Below are positions 15,842 to 22,028 of a DNA stretch of 55,168 nt, piece after piece. The stretch comes from Chromobacterium haemolyticum (GTDB taxonomy: Bacteria; Pseudomonadota; Gammaproteobacteria; Burkholderiales; Chromobacteriaceae): the NCBI RefSeq assembly GCF_002081825.1, contig NZ_MUKU01000034.1:1-55168 (forward strand), written 5' to 3'. The translations under genes were made by a program, and so were the position numbers. The first letter of the stretch is position 1. Each line of letters begins with the position of its first letter. Below the pieces are notes generated by a model. It was not told the origin of the DNA. It ran no database searches and was given only the letters and a program-made list of their open reading frames with translations.

Positions 15842-16459
15842 TCACGCCGTCAGCCGGCCCCAGATCAGCGCCAGCCCCAAGGCGAGGAAAAACAAGGCCG
15901 AAGCCTTGAGAAACACGATGCGCAACACCGCCAGACGCAGGAAGAACAACTGCGCCAGCAAGCCGTAAGCGGTCTTGCACGATAAATCGATTACCGCCCA
16001 GCCGGCCGCCATCCAGCCCAATTGCAGCGCCAGCGGCGCATGGGCGTCGATGAACTGCGGCAATAGCGCCACGAAAAAGGCGATGCCCTTGGGGTTGCTG
16101 ATGCCCAGCAGAAAGGCATGGGAAAACCATTGCGTCGGAGCGCCGCCCCGGCCGTCCTGCGCGCCCGCGGCCCGGCCGGCGCCGCGCCAGGTCTTGAAAC
16201 CCAGCCACAGCAGATAGCCTGCCCCCAGCGTCTGCAGGATGGAGAACAGACCGGGAGAGGCCAGGATCAGCGCGCCCACGCCCAAGGCGGACAAAAGCAG
16301 CAGCGACAAAGACGCCAGCACGCCGCCGGCAAACGCCGGCCAGGCGCGCAACAGGCCATGCTCGGCGCTGGTGGTCACCATGAACAGCGACAGGGGGCCG
16401 GGCACGGCGATCACCACCAGGATGGAAAACAAGTACATGACGAGAATCTGGCTGGACAT
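15842..16459 (-). CDS. LysE/RhtB-family exporter
   Basis: The 205-residue membrane protein has about six helices and the LysE-family motif VIAVPGPLSLFMVTTSAEHG near the N-terminus, with LLGISNPKGIAFFVALLPQF in the middle (the NPK segment is a family hallmark). LysE/RhtB proteins export amino acids or related small polar compounds. It is embedded between uraD and alc in the urate operon on the same strand. Export of an excess intermediate or a nitrogen product is possible, but the substrate cannot be inferred from sequence. The start at 16459 is preceded by a GGAGCCGCC ribosome site. Confidence 0.85.
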   Translation of the reverse strand: MSSQILVMYLFSILVVIAVPGPLSLFMVTTSAEHGLLRAWPAFAGGVLASLSLLLLSALGVGALILASPGLFSILQTLGAGYLLWLGFKTWRGAGRAAGAQDGRGGAPTQWFSHAFLLGISNPKGIAFFVALLPQFIDAHAPLALQLGWMAAGWAVIDLSCKTAYGLLAQLFFLRLAVLRIVFLKASALFFLALGLALIWGRLTA

Positions 16460-16483
16460 GGCGGCTCCGGTCTAGTCGCGGGA

Positions 16484-16996
16484 TCAGGAAGAAATCAGTT
16501 CGGCCAAGCGCAGGCCGGCGATCCGATAGATTTGCTGCAAACAGGCCAGCCGTTCCGCCTCCGGCTCGGCGGCCAGCCGCCGTTGAAATTCGGCGATGAT
16601 GTCGGCGCGCTGATAACCCCGCACCGCCAGGATGAAGGGGAAACCGAAGCACGCCCGGTAGTCCGCGTTCAAGCGCCGCAACAGTTCCAGCTCCTGCGGC
16701 GAGCACTGGTCCAAACCGGCGCCGCCTTGCTCGGCGGCGGATTCGGTGGTCAAGTCCCCGCGCAGCGCCGCCTTCCCGGCCAACTCCGGGTGGGCGCGGA
16801 TCAAGCGCAATTGCGCCTCCGCGCCCGCCTCCTCCACCTGTCGCCGCATGCAGTCGTGTAAGTCAGCCATGCTGGCGAATGGCCGCTGATCGGCTGCCTG
16901 CGCCGCCACCCAGGGCGAATGCTCGAAAATGCCGCCCAGCGCGACGACGAACTGCTCCGTCGACAAGGCGTTCAACTGCGCCAGCGTCAAGGACAT
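16484..16996 (-). CDS. uraD: OHCU decarboxylase
   Basis: This 170-residue 2-oxo-4-hydroxy-4-carboxy-5-ureidoimidazoline decarboxylase makes (S)-allantoin from OHCU, the third step of urate breakdown. The catalytic histidine is H69 in RAHPELAGKA, followed by TTESAAEQGGAGLDQ, which carries the conserved E and Q, and then by FPFILAVRG and RRLAAEP. An upstream ATG-less extension to 17143 is ignored because the family N-terminus is MSLTLAQLNALSTEQFV. The start at 16996 overlaps the puuE stop by 10 bases, so translation is coupled. No fusion to hiuH or puuE is present; those genes are separate. Confidence 0.93.
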   Translation of the reverse strand: MSLTLAQLNALSTEQFVVALGGIFEHSPWVAAQAADQRPFASMADLHDCMRRQVEEAGAEAQLRLIRAHPELAGKAALRGDLTTESAAEQGGAGLDQCSPQELELLRRLNADYRACFGFPFILAVRGYQRADIIAEFQRRLAAEPEAERLACLQQIYRIAGLRLAELISS

Positions 16997-17931
16997 GATC
17001 CGTCTCCGCTGAAAGGATGCGTCTCCCGCCAATGCCGGGCGATGTCCACCCGCCGGCACACCCACACTCGCGGATGCCGCTCCAGATAATCGAGAAAGCG
17101 GCACAGGCCGGCAAAGCGGCCGGGCCGGCCGATGAGACGGCAATGCAGCCCCACCGACAGCATGCGCGGTTTGTCGGCGCCCTCGGCGTAGAGCACATCG
17201 AAAGCGTCTTTCAGATAGCTGAAAAAATGCTCGCCGGTATTGAAGCCCTGCGCGGTGGCGAAGCGCATATCGTTGGTGTCCAGCGCGTAAGGCACGATCA
17301 GATGCGGCTGCTCGCCCCCGTCGCTGCGCCGCACCAGGGTCCAGAACGGCAGATCATCGCCGTAGTAGTCGGAGTCATAGAGAAAGCCGCCGTCGTCCGC
17401 CACCAGCCGGCGCGTATTGGGGCTGTCGCGGCCGGTGTACCAGCCGGACGGACGTTGGCCGGTCAGGCGGCGGATCGCCTCCACGCAACGCCGCATATGC
17501 TCGCGTTCCACCGCTTCGTCCACCTGCTGATAATGAATCCAGCGATAACCGTGGCCGGCCACCTCATGGCCCAACTCCGCCAGCGCGCTGGCCAGCTCCG
17601 GATGCCGCTCCAAAGCCATGCCGACGCCGAACACCGTCAGTGGCAGGCCGCGCCGCTCAAACTCGCGCAGAATGCGCCACACCCCGGCGCGCGAGCCGTA
17701 CTCGTAAATCGACTCCATCGACAGATGCCGCGCTGGGTAGGCCTCCGCGCCGATGATTTCCGACAAGAACTGCTCGGAGCCGGCATCGCCGTGCAACACG
17801 CAACTCTCGCCGCCTTCCTCGTAATTGAGCACGAACTGCACGGCGATGCGCGCCGCCCCCGGCCAATTGGCCTCGGGCAGCTCGCGGCCGTAGCCGATCA
17901 AATCGCGTGGATAATCCGCCTGCATGGCCAT
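16987..17931 (-). CDS. puuE: allantoinase PuuE (polysaccharide deacetylase-like)
   Basis: The 314-residue metal-independent allantoinase hydrolyses allantoin to allantoate. It is not related to the amidohydrolase AllB but to the polysaccharide-deacetylase (NodB) fold. Family segments are YPRDLIGYGRELPEANWPG at the N-terminus, YGSRAGVWRILREFERRGLP, GHEVAGHGYRWIHYQQVD, RPSGWYTGRDSPNTRRL and FLYDSDYYGDDLPFW. Length is normal for the family (about 310). It is the first enzyme gene of the minus arm, 11 bases after gntR. The start at 17931 (MAMQADYPRD) has an AAGGATGG-like site upstream. Confidence 0.93.
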   Translation of the reverse strand: MAMQADYPRDLIGYGRELPEANWPGAARIAVQFVLNYEEGGESCVLHGDAGSEQFLSEIIGAEAYPARHLSMESIYEYGSRAGVWRILREFERRGLPLTVFGVGMALERHPELASALAELGHEVAGHGYRWIHYQQVDEAVEREHMRRCVEAIRRLTGQRPSGWYTGRDSPNTRRLVADDGGFLYDSDYYGDDLPFWTLVRRSDGGEQPHLIVPYALDTNDMRFATAQGFNTGEHFFSYLKDAFDVLYAEGADKPRMLSVGLHCRLIGRPGRFAGLCRFLDYLERHPRVWVCRRVDIARHWRETHPFSGDGSCP

Positions 17932-17942
17932 CCTTCCCGCTG

Positions 17943-18686
17943 TCAGCGCTTAAGGTTGAATACCGTCCACGGGTCCAGACGGCTGGGAGCTTCCACCTTC
18001 ATCCGCCGCTCGCAGTCCTCCAGATGATGGTGCATCGCCGCCGCTGCGCCGGCGCGATCTCCGGCTTCCAGCCGCGCCAGGATCGCCTCATGCTCGTCGA
18101 AGGAGCAGGCGCTGCGGCCCGGCACATCGTATAAGGCGATGATCAGCGAAGTGCGCGAACACAGGCCGTGCATCAATTCGGTCAACACCTCGTTGTCGGC
18201 CAGGCGCGCCAACTGCACATGAAAGGCGTTGGACAGACGGATCCAGCTGACCCGGTCGCCGCGTTCGAAAGCCGCGCGCTCGTCAGCCACCATGCGCCGC
18301 ATCGGCGGCAAACGCTCGGCCAGATCGGGCAAGGCCAGCAGCTTGTCCAGAATCGCCGCCTCAACCATGCGCCGCGCCTCGAACACATCGCGGGTTTCCT
18401 TCTCGTCCGGCTTGGCGACGAAGGCCCCGCGGTTAGGCTGGATGTCCACAATCTTGTCATGCGCCAACTGGGCCAGCGCGCTGCGGGCGCTGCTGCGCGA
18501 ACACTGGAAGGCGTCGCACAACACCGCCTCAGTCAGCTTGACCCCCGGCAATAGCCGCTGGTCTATCACCGCGTCGAAGATTTCCCAGTACAAGCGGTCG
18601 GCGTCATTGCTCGGCGCGCCGTCGCCCGCCAGGGTGGACGCCCTGGGCGCGGCGGCGGCCTGGGTTCCGTTAGCGGAATGCAACAT
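17943..18686 (-). CDS. GntR/FCD-family regulator of the urate genes
   Basis: The 247-residue protein has an N-terminal winged helix (about residues 35-95: YWEIFDAVIDQRLLPGVKLT, CDAFQCSRSSARSALAQLAH) and a C-terminal FCD ligand-binding domain (about 105-235), with the D/H positions for metal in RLSNAFHVQLARLADN and CSFDEHEAILARLEAGD. The ATG at 18686 (MLHSANGTQ) is preferred to two upstream starts because GGAGGAG precedes it at ideal spacing. The gene is divergent from hiuH, and two TTGTC/GACAA palindromes lie between them. It likely represses both arms and responds to urate or a later intermediate; the ligand is inferred only. Confidence 0.9.
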   Translation of the reverse strand: MLHSANGTQAAAAPRASTLAGDGAPSNDADRLYWEIFDAVIDQRLLPGVKLTEAVLCDAFQCSRSSARSALAQLAHDKIVDIQPNRGAFVAKPDEKETRDVFEARRMVEAAILDKLLALPDLAERLPPMRRMVADERAAFERGDRVSWIRLSNAFHVQLARLADNEVLTELMHGLCSRTSLIIALYDVPGRSACSFDEHEAILARLEAGDRAGAAAAMHHHLEDCERRMKVEAPSRLDPWTVFNLKR

Positions 18687-18736
18687 GTCTCCTCCCGGTA
18701 TTTCCATATCCCGCTCTATGCTTTCAGAATTTTGTT

Positions 18737-18749
18737 GACAATTATTGTC
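18737..18749 (+). promoter_or_regulatory. palindromic operator 1 in the gntR-hiuH promoter region
   Basis: GACAAT-T-ATTGTC is a perfect 13-bp palindrome. It overlaps a TTGACA hexamer (18735-18740), which is a plausible -35 box of hiuH with CACTAT at 18759-18764 (18-bp spacer). It shares the TTGTC/GACAA half-sites with operator 2. Confidence 0.7.
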
Positions 18750-18773
18750 GTGAGCAAACACTATCGTCAACAC

Positions 18774-18789
18774 AAATTGTCGACAATTT
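18774..18789 (+). promoter_or_regulatory. palindromic operator 2 in the gntR-hiuH promoter region
   Basis: AAATTGTC-GACAATTT is a perfect 16-bp palindrome. It lies 37 bp downstream of operator 1 (start to start) and 75 bp before the hiuH start codon. Two palindromes sharing half-sites suggest cooperative binding by the adjacent GntR-type regulator. Confidence 0.75.
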
Positions 18790-18863
18790 TAAATCACCAT
18801 CGCGAACAACAAGATCGACAACAGGTCCGCCAGATCGGGCCGCACAACAAAGGAGAAACAACC

Positions 18864-19217
18864 GTGGGCAAATTGACCACCCATGTGCTGGACACCATGC
18901 ACGGCAAGCCGGCGGCGGGCGTGCGCTGCCAGTTATACCGGCTGGACGGAGAACAACGTCTGTTGCTGGCCGAGGCAGCGACCAACCGCGACGGCCGATG
19001 CGAACGCCCGCTGCTGGAAGGCGAGCAGCTACGCGCAGGCGTGTACGAACTGCTGTTCCATGCCGGCGACTACTTCGCCGCCCAAGGCGTGAAGCTGCCG
19101 GAACCGCGCTTCCTCGACCACGTCGCATTGCGCTTCGGCGTCGCCAAGGCGGACGAAAACTACCATGTGCCGCTGGTCCTCACGCCTTGGAGCTACTCCA
19201 CCTACCGCGGCAGTTGA
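18864..19217 (+). CDS. hiuH: 5-hydroxyisourate hydrolase (transthyretin-like)
   Basis: The 117-residue protein hydrolyses 5-hydroxyisourate, the product of urate oxidation, to OHCU. The active-site residues of the family are visible: H7 in LTTHVLDT, R45 in NRDGRC, H101 in YHVPLV, and the C-terminal YRGS tetrapeptide that distinguishes the enzyme from vertebrate transthyretin. No signal peptide is present, so it is cytosolic. The GTG at 18864 is chosen because AAAGGAG precedes it by eight bases and the family N-terminus (GKLTTHVLD) starts there. puuD follows after 33 bases on the same strand. Confidence 0.95.
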   Translation: MGKLTTHVLDTMHGKPAAGVRCQLYRLDGEQRLLLAEAATNRDGRCERPLLEGEQLRAGVYELLFHAGDYFAAQGVKLPEPRFLDHVALRFGVAKADENYHVPLVLTPWSYSTYRGS

Positions 19218-19250
19218 CGCTGTTCCCGTCCCCCACCCGGAAACCTCGCC

Positions 19251-20501
19251 ATGGAAAACTACCTGCTGGAGCTGGGCAACCTGCTGCTGCGCTGGTTGCA
19301 CGTGATCGCCGCCATCGCCTGGATAGGCGAATCGATTTACTTCGTCATGCTGGACAACAGCCTGTCGCCGCCCTCCGCCGCCGATACCCGGCGCGGCCTG
19401 CACGGAGAGATGTTCGCCGTGCACGGCGGCGGCTTTTACCACAACCATAAATACCTGGGCCAGCCGCCCTTCCCGCTGGACGACAAGCTGCACTGGTCGT
19501 TCTGGAAATCCTACACCACCTGGCTGTCCGGCTTCGGCCTGTTCTCCTTGCTCTACCTGTTCAACGCCTCCTTCTACCTGGTCAACTCCGGCAGCCCCTG
19601 GGCCTGGGCGGCGGCCTTGTCCGGCGGCCAGGCCGCGGTGATCGCCACCGCCTTCCTGCTGGGCGGCTGGCTGGCCTACGACCAACTCTGCCGCCGCATC
19701 AGCCCGGACATGAACCACGACGGCGCGCTCAGCCTGGCCGTGGCGCTGCTGATGGCGCTGGTGGCCTACGTCAGCAGCCAAATCTTCCAGGGCCGCGCCG
19801 CCTTCCTGATCACCGGCGCGGTGATGGCCACCTGCATGTCGGCCAATGTGCTGTTCTGGATCATCCCCGGCCAGCGCCGCATGGTGCGCGCCATCCGGGC
19901 CGGCGACAAACCCAACCCGCTGGACGGCCTGCGCGGCAAGCAACGCTCGGTGCACAACACCTATTTCACGCTGCCGGTGGTGTTCCTGATGATCAGCAAC
20001 CACTACTCCTTCACCTATGGCAACCGCCACGCCTGGCTGATCATGGTGCTGTTCATCCTGTCCGGCGCGCTGATCCGTCAATACTTCGTGCTACGTCACT
20101 CCGGCCGCAAGCGGCCGCTGCTGCCGGCGTTGGGCGGCCTGTTGCTGGCCGGCGTGGGCTTATTGGCCGCGCCGCCGCCTACCATCACGCCAACCGCACC
20201 GCAAGCCGCGGCGGATTCGCTGGCGGCGTCGACGGCGCAAAAAACAGCCGACAGCCTGCGTCAGATTCACGCCATCATTCAAAACCGCTGTCTGTCCTGT
20301 CACTCGGCCACGCCCAGCCAGGCCGGCTTCGTGGCGCCGCCGGCCGGTTTGAAGTTTGACGATGCGCAGGAAATCCTCATCAACGCCCACAGAATCAAGC
20401 AGGCGGTAGCGTCCAAATACATGCCGCTGGCCAATTTGACTCAGATGACTCAAGAGGAGCGAGAGATTCTGGCGAAATGGGGGCCGACGTCCAGCCGCTA
20501 G
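19251..20501 (+). CDS. puuD: urate hydroxylase PuuD, membrane type with cytochrome c domain
   Basis: This 416-residue protein oxidises urate to 5-hydroxyisourate and passes electrons to the respiratory chain, replacing the soluble uricase. The N-terminal part (about 1-305) has eight or so membrane helices with LLRWLHVIAAIAWIGESIYF, HNHKYLGQPPFP and NHYSFTYGNRHAW, which carry conserved histidines. The C-terminal 110 residues form a cytochrome c domain with CLSCH (near residues 348-352) as heme-binding motif and KYMPLAN with the distal methionine. It lies 33 bases after hiuH in the same operon, so the first two steps are coupled. No uaZ-type urate oxidase is present. Confidence 0.93.
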   Translation: MENYLLELGNLLLRWLHVIAAIAWIGESIYFVMLDNSLSPPSAADTRRGLHGEMFAVHGGGFYHNHKYLGQPPFPLDDKLHWSFWKSYTTWLSGFGLFSLLYLFNASFYLVNSGSPWAWAAALSGGQAAVIATAFLLGGWLAYDQLCRRISPDMNHDGALSLAVALLMALVAYVSSQIFQGRAAFLITGAVMATCMSANVLFWIIPGQRRMVRAIRAGDKPNPLDGLRGKQRSVHNTYFTLPVVFLMISNHYSFTYGNRHAWLIMVLFILSGALIRQYFVLRHSGRKRPLLPALGGLLLAGVGLLAAPPPTITPTAPQAAADSLAASTAQKTADSLRQIHAIIQNRCLSCHSATPSQAGFVAPPAGLKFDDAQEILINAHRIKQAVASKYMPLANLTQMTQEEREILAKWGPTSSR

Positions 20502-20585
20502 CGCAAGCAGCACTATTGCCAGTGCATCAGCTTGTATCCGCTGCGCGGATGATGATTTTCATTGCCGGGGCTGCCCGGCGGGCAG

Positions 20586-20617
20586 GAAGGGGAATTTGCT
20601 CGGCCAAATTCCCCTTC
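20586..20617. repeat. perfect hairpin, 13-bp arms
   Basis: GAAGGGGAATTTG (20586-20598) is the exact reverse complement of CAAATTCCCCTTC (20605-20617), with the 6-base loop CTCGGC. It lies about 85 bp after the puuD stop. No T-run follows on either strand, so it is not a simple intrinsic terminator. It could still stop transcription or act as a DNA-level cruciform. Confidence 0.8.
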
Positions 20618-20635
20618 ACCCCAAAGGCCGCCCTG

Positions 20636-20768
20636 CAAGCCTGGCCTGCGGCTTCCCGCCGGGGCCCGTCAGGCCCGAGGCGCGGCTGAACTCGCACCGC
20701 GCTAACGTCGCGGTGCTCGAACAGGCAGCCGCTTAAGACCTCGGGCCTGCCACCCGACGGCAGGCTTG
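20636..20768. repeat. long nested hairpin (four stacked stems, 133 nt)
   Basis: Four pairs of arms nest around one centre: CAAGCCTG (20636-20643) with CAGGCTTG (20761-20768); AGGCCCGAGG (20671-20680) with CCTCGGGCCT (20739-20748); GCGGCTG (20682-20688) with CAGCCGC (20726-20732); and GCACCGCG (20694-20701) with CGCGGTGC (20709-20716). All pairings are exact. The arrangement could be a structured RNA or a single-stranded-DNA origin or recombination fold. No known RNA family is recognised. Confidence 0.75.
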
Positions 20769-20818
20769 AAGGGACCCAGGGGCGCGTCGAATACATGGTT
20801 TCCTTTAGGGAACAAGAC

Positions 20819-20857
20819 TTACCCACAGACAAGGGTAGTGAAGCAAAGTTACCCACA
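20819..20857. repeat. two TTACCCACA direct repeats, 30 bp apart
   Basis: TTACCCACA occurs at 20819-20827 and again at 20849-20857, exactly 30 bp start to start. It is one mismatch from the DnaA box TTATCCACA. Both copies are followed by a purine-rich stretch (GACAAGG and AAGCGG). Two copies are few for an origin, but an iteron-like or DnaA-binding role in a mobile-element origin is possible. Confidence 0.5.
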
Positions 20858-21203
20858 AAGCGGCCTAGGCAGCGAATCAACCATCCCCTATCTAGAAAAT
20901 TGACCACCTCGTGTAGTGACCATGTGTCCCCTCGGGGCGCGCTCCGGGTTTCGCGTCCTGGGGGACGAGGGGGATGGAAGGGGACGGCGGCCCGCCCCCT
21001 CCCCGTCTTATTTCCTCGCGACGCTGCGCTTGCCTCGCTCGGTCAGCGCGGAAAGCGGCACCTAAATTAATATCCGCATAGCGGATTCAAAACCAGAGCA
21101 CCGAATCAATAAACGACACTCAAGCAAACCAACCACCCAACCTTGACCCAAGGCCCACCCTCGGCAACAATCCCCACGTTGCCGCTAAAACAAGCGGCAC
21201 ACG

Positions 21204-21345
21204 GGATTGGCGTCCCGTAATCACTGTTAACTTGCTTGCGCAGAATTCTGCGCAAGCGGCTTTTCCATGGTCGTGCCATTCGGCAGGTGCATGGTGGGAG
21301 AGTGCTATGCACTCACCGGGTTAACAGTGTCCGGTACGCCAATCC
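21204..21345 (+). repeat. 142-nt inverted-repeat structure in the leader of the unknown gene
   Basis: GGATTGGCGT (21204-21213) pairs with ACGCCAATCC (21336-21345), and CACTGTTAAC (21222-21231) pairs with GTTAACAGTG (21320-21329), all without mismatch. The enclosed segment contains a 24-bp palindrome (21234-21257) and a second hairpin GTGCAT/ATGCAC (21287-21292 and 21307-21312). A further CCTGCC/GGCAGG stem (21355-21383) follows before the ribosome site of the gene at 21417. As RNA it would be a branched 5' leader; as DNA it resembles terminal repeats of a small inserted element. Confidence 0.7.
21234..21257. repeat. 24-bp perfect palindrome
   Basis: GCTTGCGCAGAA at 21234-21245 is followed directly by its exact reverse complement TTCTGCGCAAGC at 21246-21257. 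It is centred on an EcoRI-like GAATTC. It forms the first inner arm of the 142-nt structure and could bind a dimeric protein as DNA. Confidence 0.75.
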
Positions 21346-21416
21346 TGCCACGCGCCTGCCTCACCTCAGCTTCTCTCGGCAGGTGGTTTATCTTGTGTCA
21401 CAGCAGGAGAAACACC

Positions 21417-21866
21417 ATGCAACAGCCTCACAACTTCCCCCGTCGTCGTCGCTACAAACTGCACTCGCTGGAGCAGCAGGAAGCCTTGCTCCCCTTTGTT
21501 CGTTTCTGCCCCGGCCGCACCTATCGGCATTACTGGCAAATGCCCACGCCCCGTAAGGATTACCCCGCCGACAGCGCCTACGGCCGCGAATGCGCAGCCC
21601 ACCTGTTGCAATGGATGAAGGACAACCGCGAATACGTCGGCAAAGGCCTGCTCAGCCGCGTGGCGCGCGACATCGATTTTGACGACCGCGACGGACGCGG
21701 CCAGTGGATGGGTTTCTTCAACTATCTGGAAATCATGATGCTGTTGGGCGCTGATCGGGTACGCGTCTATCGCCATGTGGACAGCCAACACCAGCTCTAC
21801 CTGGCGCTGGGGCAGCGGCTCAGCCTGGAAGCGCGTTTCCGCCGAATCCGCCTGAGCAATCGCTGA
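21417..21866 (+). CDS. hypothetical protein, probably of a mobile element
   Basis: This 149-residue protein is not recognised. It is basic and soluble, with an arginine-rich start (MQQPHNFPRRRRYKLHSLEQ), then LPFVRFCPGRTYRHYW, a central acidic-helix stretch, DRDGRGQWMGFFNYLEIMMLL, and an arginine-rich C-terminus. No membrane segment or signal peptide is seen. The start at 21417 is supported by CAGCAGGAGA seven bases upstream, and the reading frame has normal high-GC third-position bias, so it is probably real. The long structured leader before it (21204-21383) and the structured non-coding block upstream suggest regulated expression within a mobile-element remnant. The RRRR patch could bind nucleic acid; that is a guess. 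Confidence 0.65.
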   Translation: MQQPHNFPRRRRYKLHSLEQQEALLPFVRFCPGRTYRHYWQMPTPRKDYPADSAYGRECAAHLLQWMKDNREYVGKGLLSRVARDIDFDDRDGRGQWMGFFNYLEIMMLLGADRVRVYRHVDSQHQLYLALGQRLSLEARFRRIRLSNR

Positions 21867-22003
21867 CCTCAGCGGGTGGGTGGAGCCGACAGGCGATACC
21901 CACCAAGCCCCGCCGGGGATTAGCCTCGCCGCCTTGCCTTGCGCGTCACGGTTAAGGATTTTGTGGATCGACGGCTACCGCAATCAAGAGCCGGAATGAA
22001 AAC

Positions 22004-22028
22004 GCGCGTCCTGTCTTTCAGGACGCGC
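22004..22028 (-). terminator. terminator overlapping the stop of the 208-residue gene
   Basis: GCGCGTCCTG (22004-22013) and CAGGACGCGC (22019-22028) form perfect 10-bp arms. On the minus strand they are followed by GTTTTC. The stop codon of the gene (22018-22020) lies in the loop and upper stem, so terminator and stop overlap. Confidence 0.75.

Larger units (their letters stand above)
20502..21416. other. 915-bp non-coding, highly structured region; probable mobile-element remnant
   Basis: No convincing gene was found here. The two longest frames (20527-20907 minus, 20795-21070 plus) have arginine/proline-rich, low-complexity translations and cross the hairpins, so they look like shadows of structure. 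The stretch instead holds: a 13-bp-arm hairpin (20586-20617), a long nested hairpin (20636-20768), two TTACCCACA repeats (20819-20857), a GTCCCC/GGGGAC stem near 20934-20974, an ATCCGC/GCGGAT dyad near 21073-21087, and a 142-bp inverted-repeat structure with a central 24-bp palindrome (21204-21345). Such dense symmetry resembles non-coding segments of integrative elements. No integrase or att repeat is visible. Confidence 0.6.

Noticed and set aside
20819-20857. Chromosomal replication origin
   Set aside because: Only two imperfect DnaA boxes, no AT-rich unwinding region, and no dnaA or gidA nearby.
20527-20907. A 126-codon minus-strand frame in the structured block
   Set aside because: It crosses the hairpins, has arginine/proline-rich composition and no ribosome site. 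It may be a frequently annotated artefact, but coding cannot be supported.
20795-21070. A 91-codon plus-strand frame in the structured block
   Set aside because: Low-complexity, basic translation and no conserved pattern; no Shine-Dalgarno.
21222-21329. Integron attC site
   Set aside because: The GTTAAC pair does not fit the RYYYAAC/GTTRRRY core sites, and no integrase is present.
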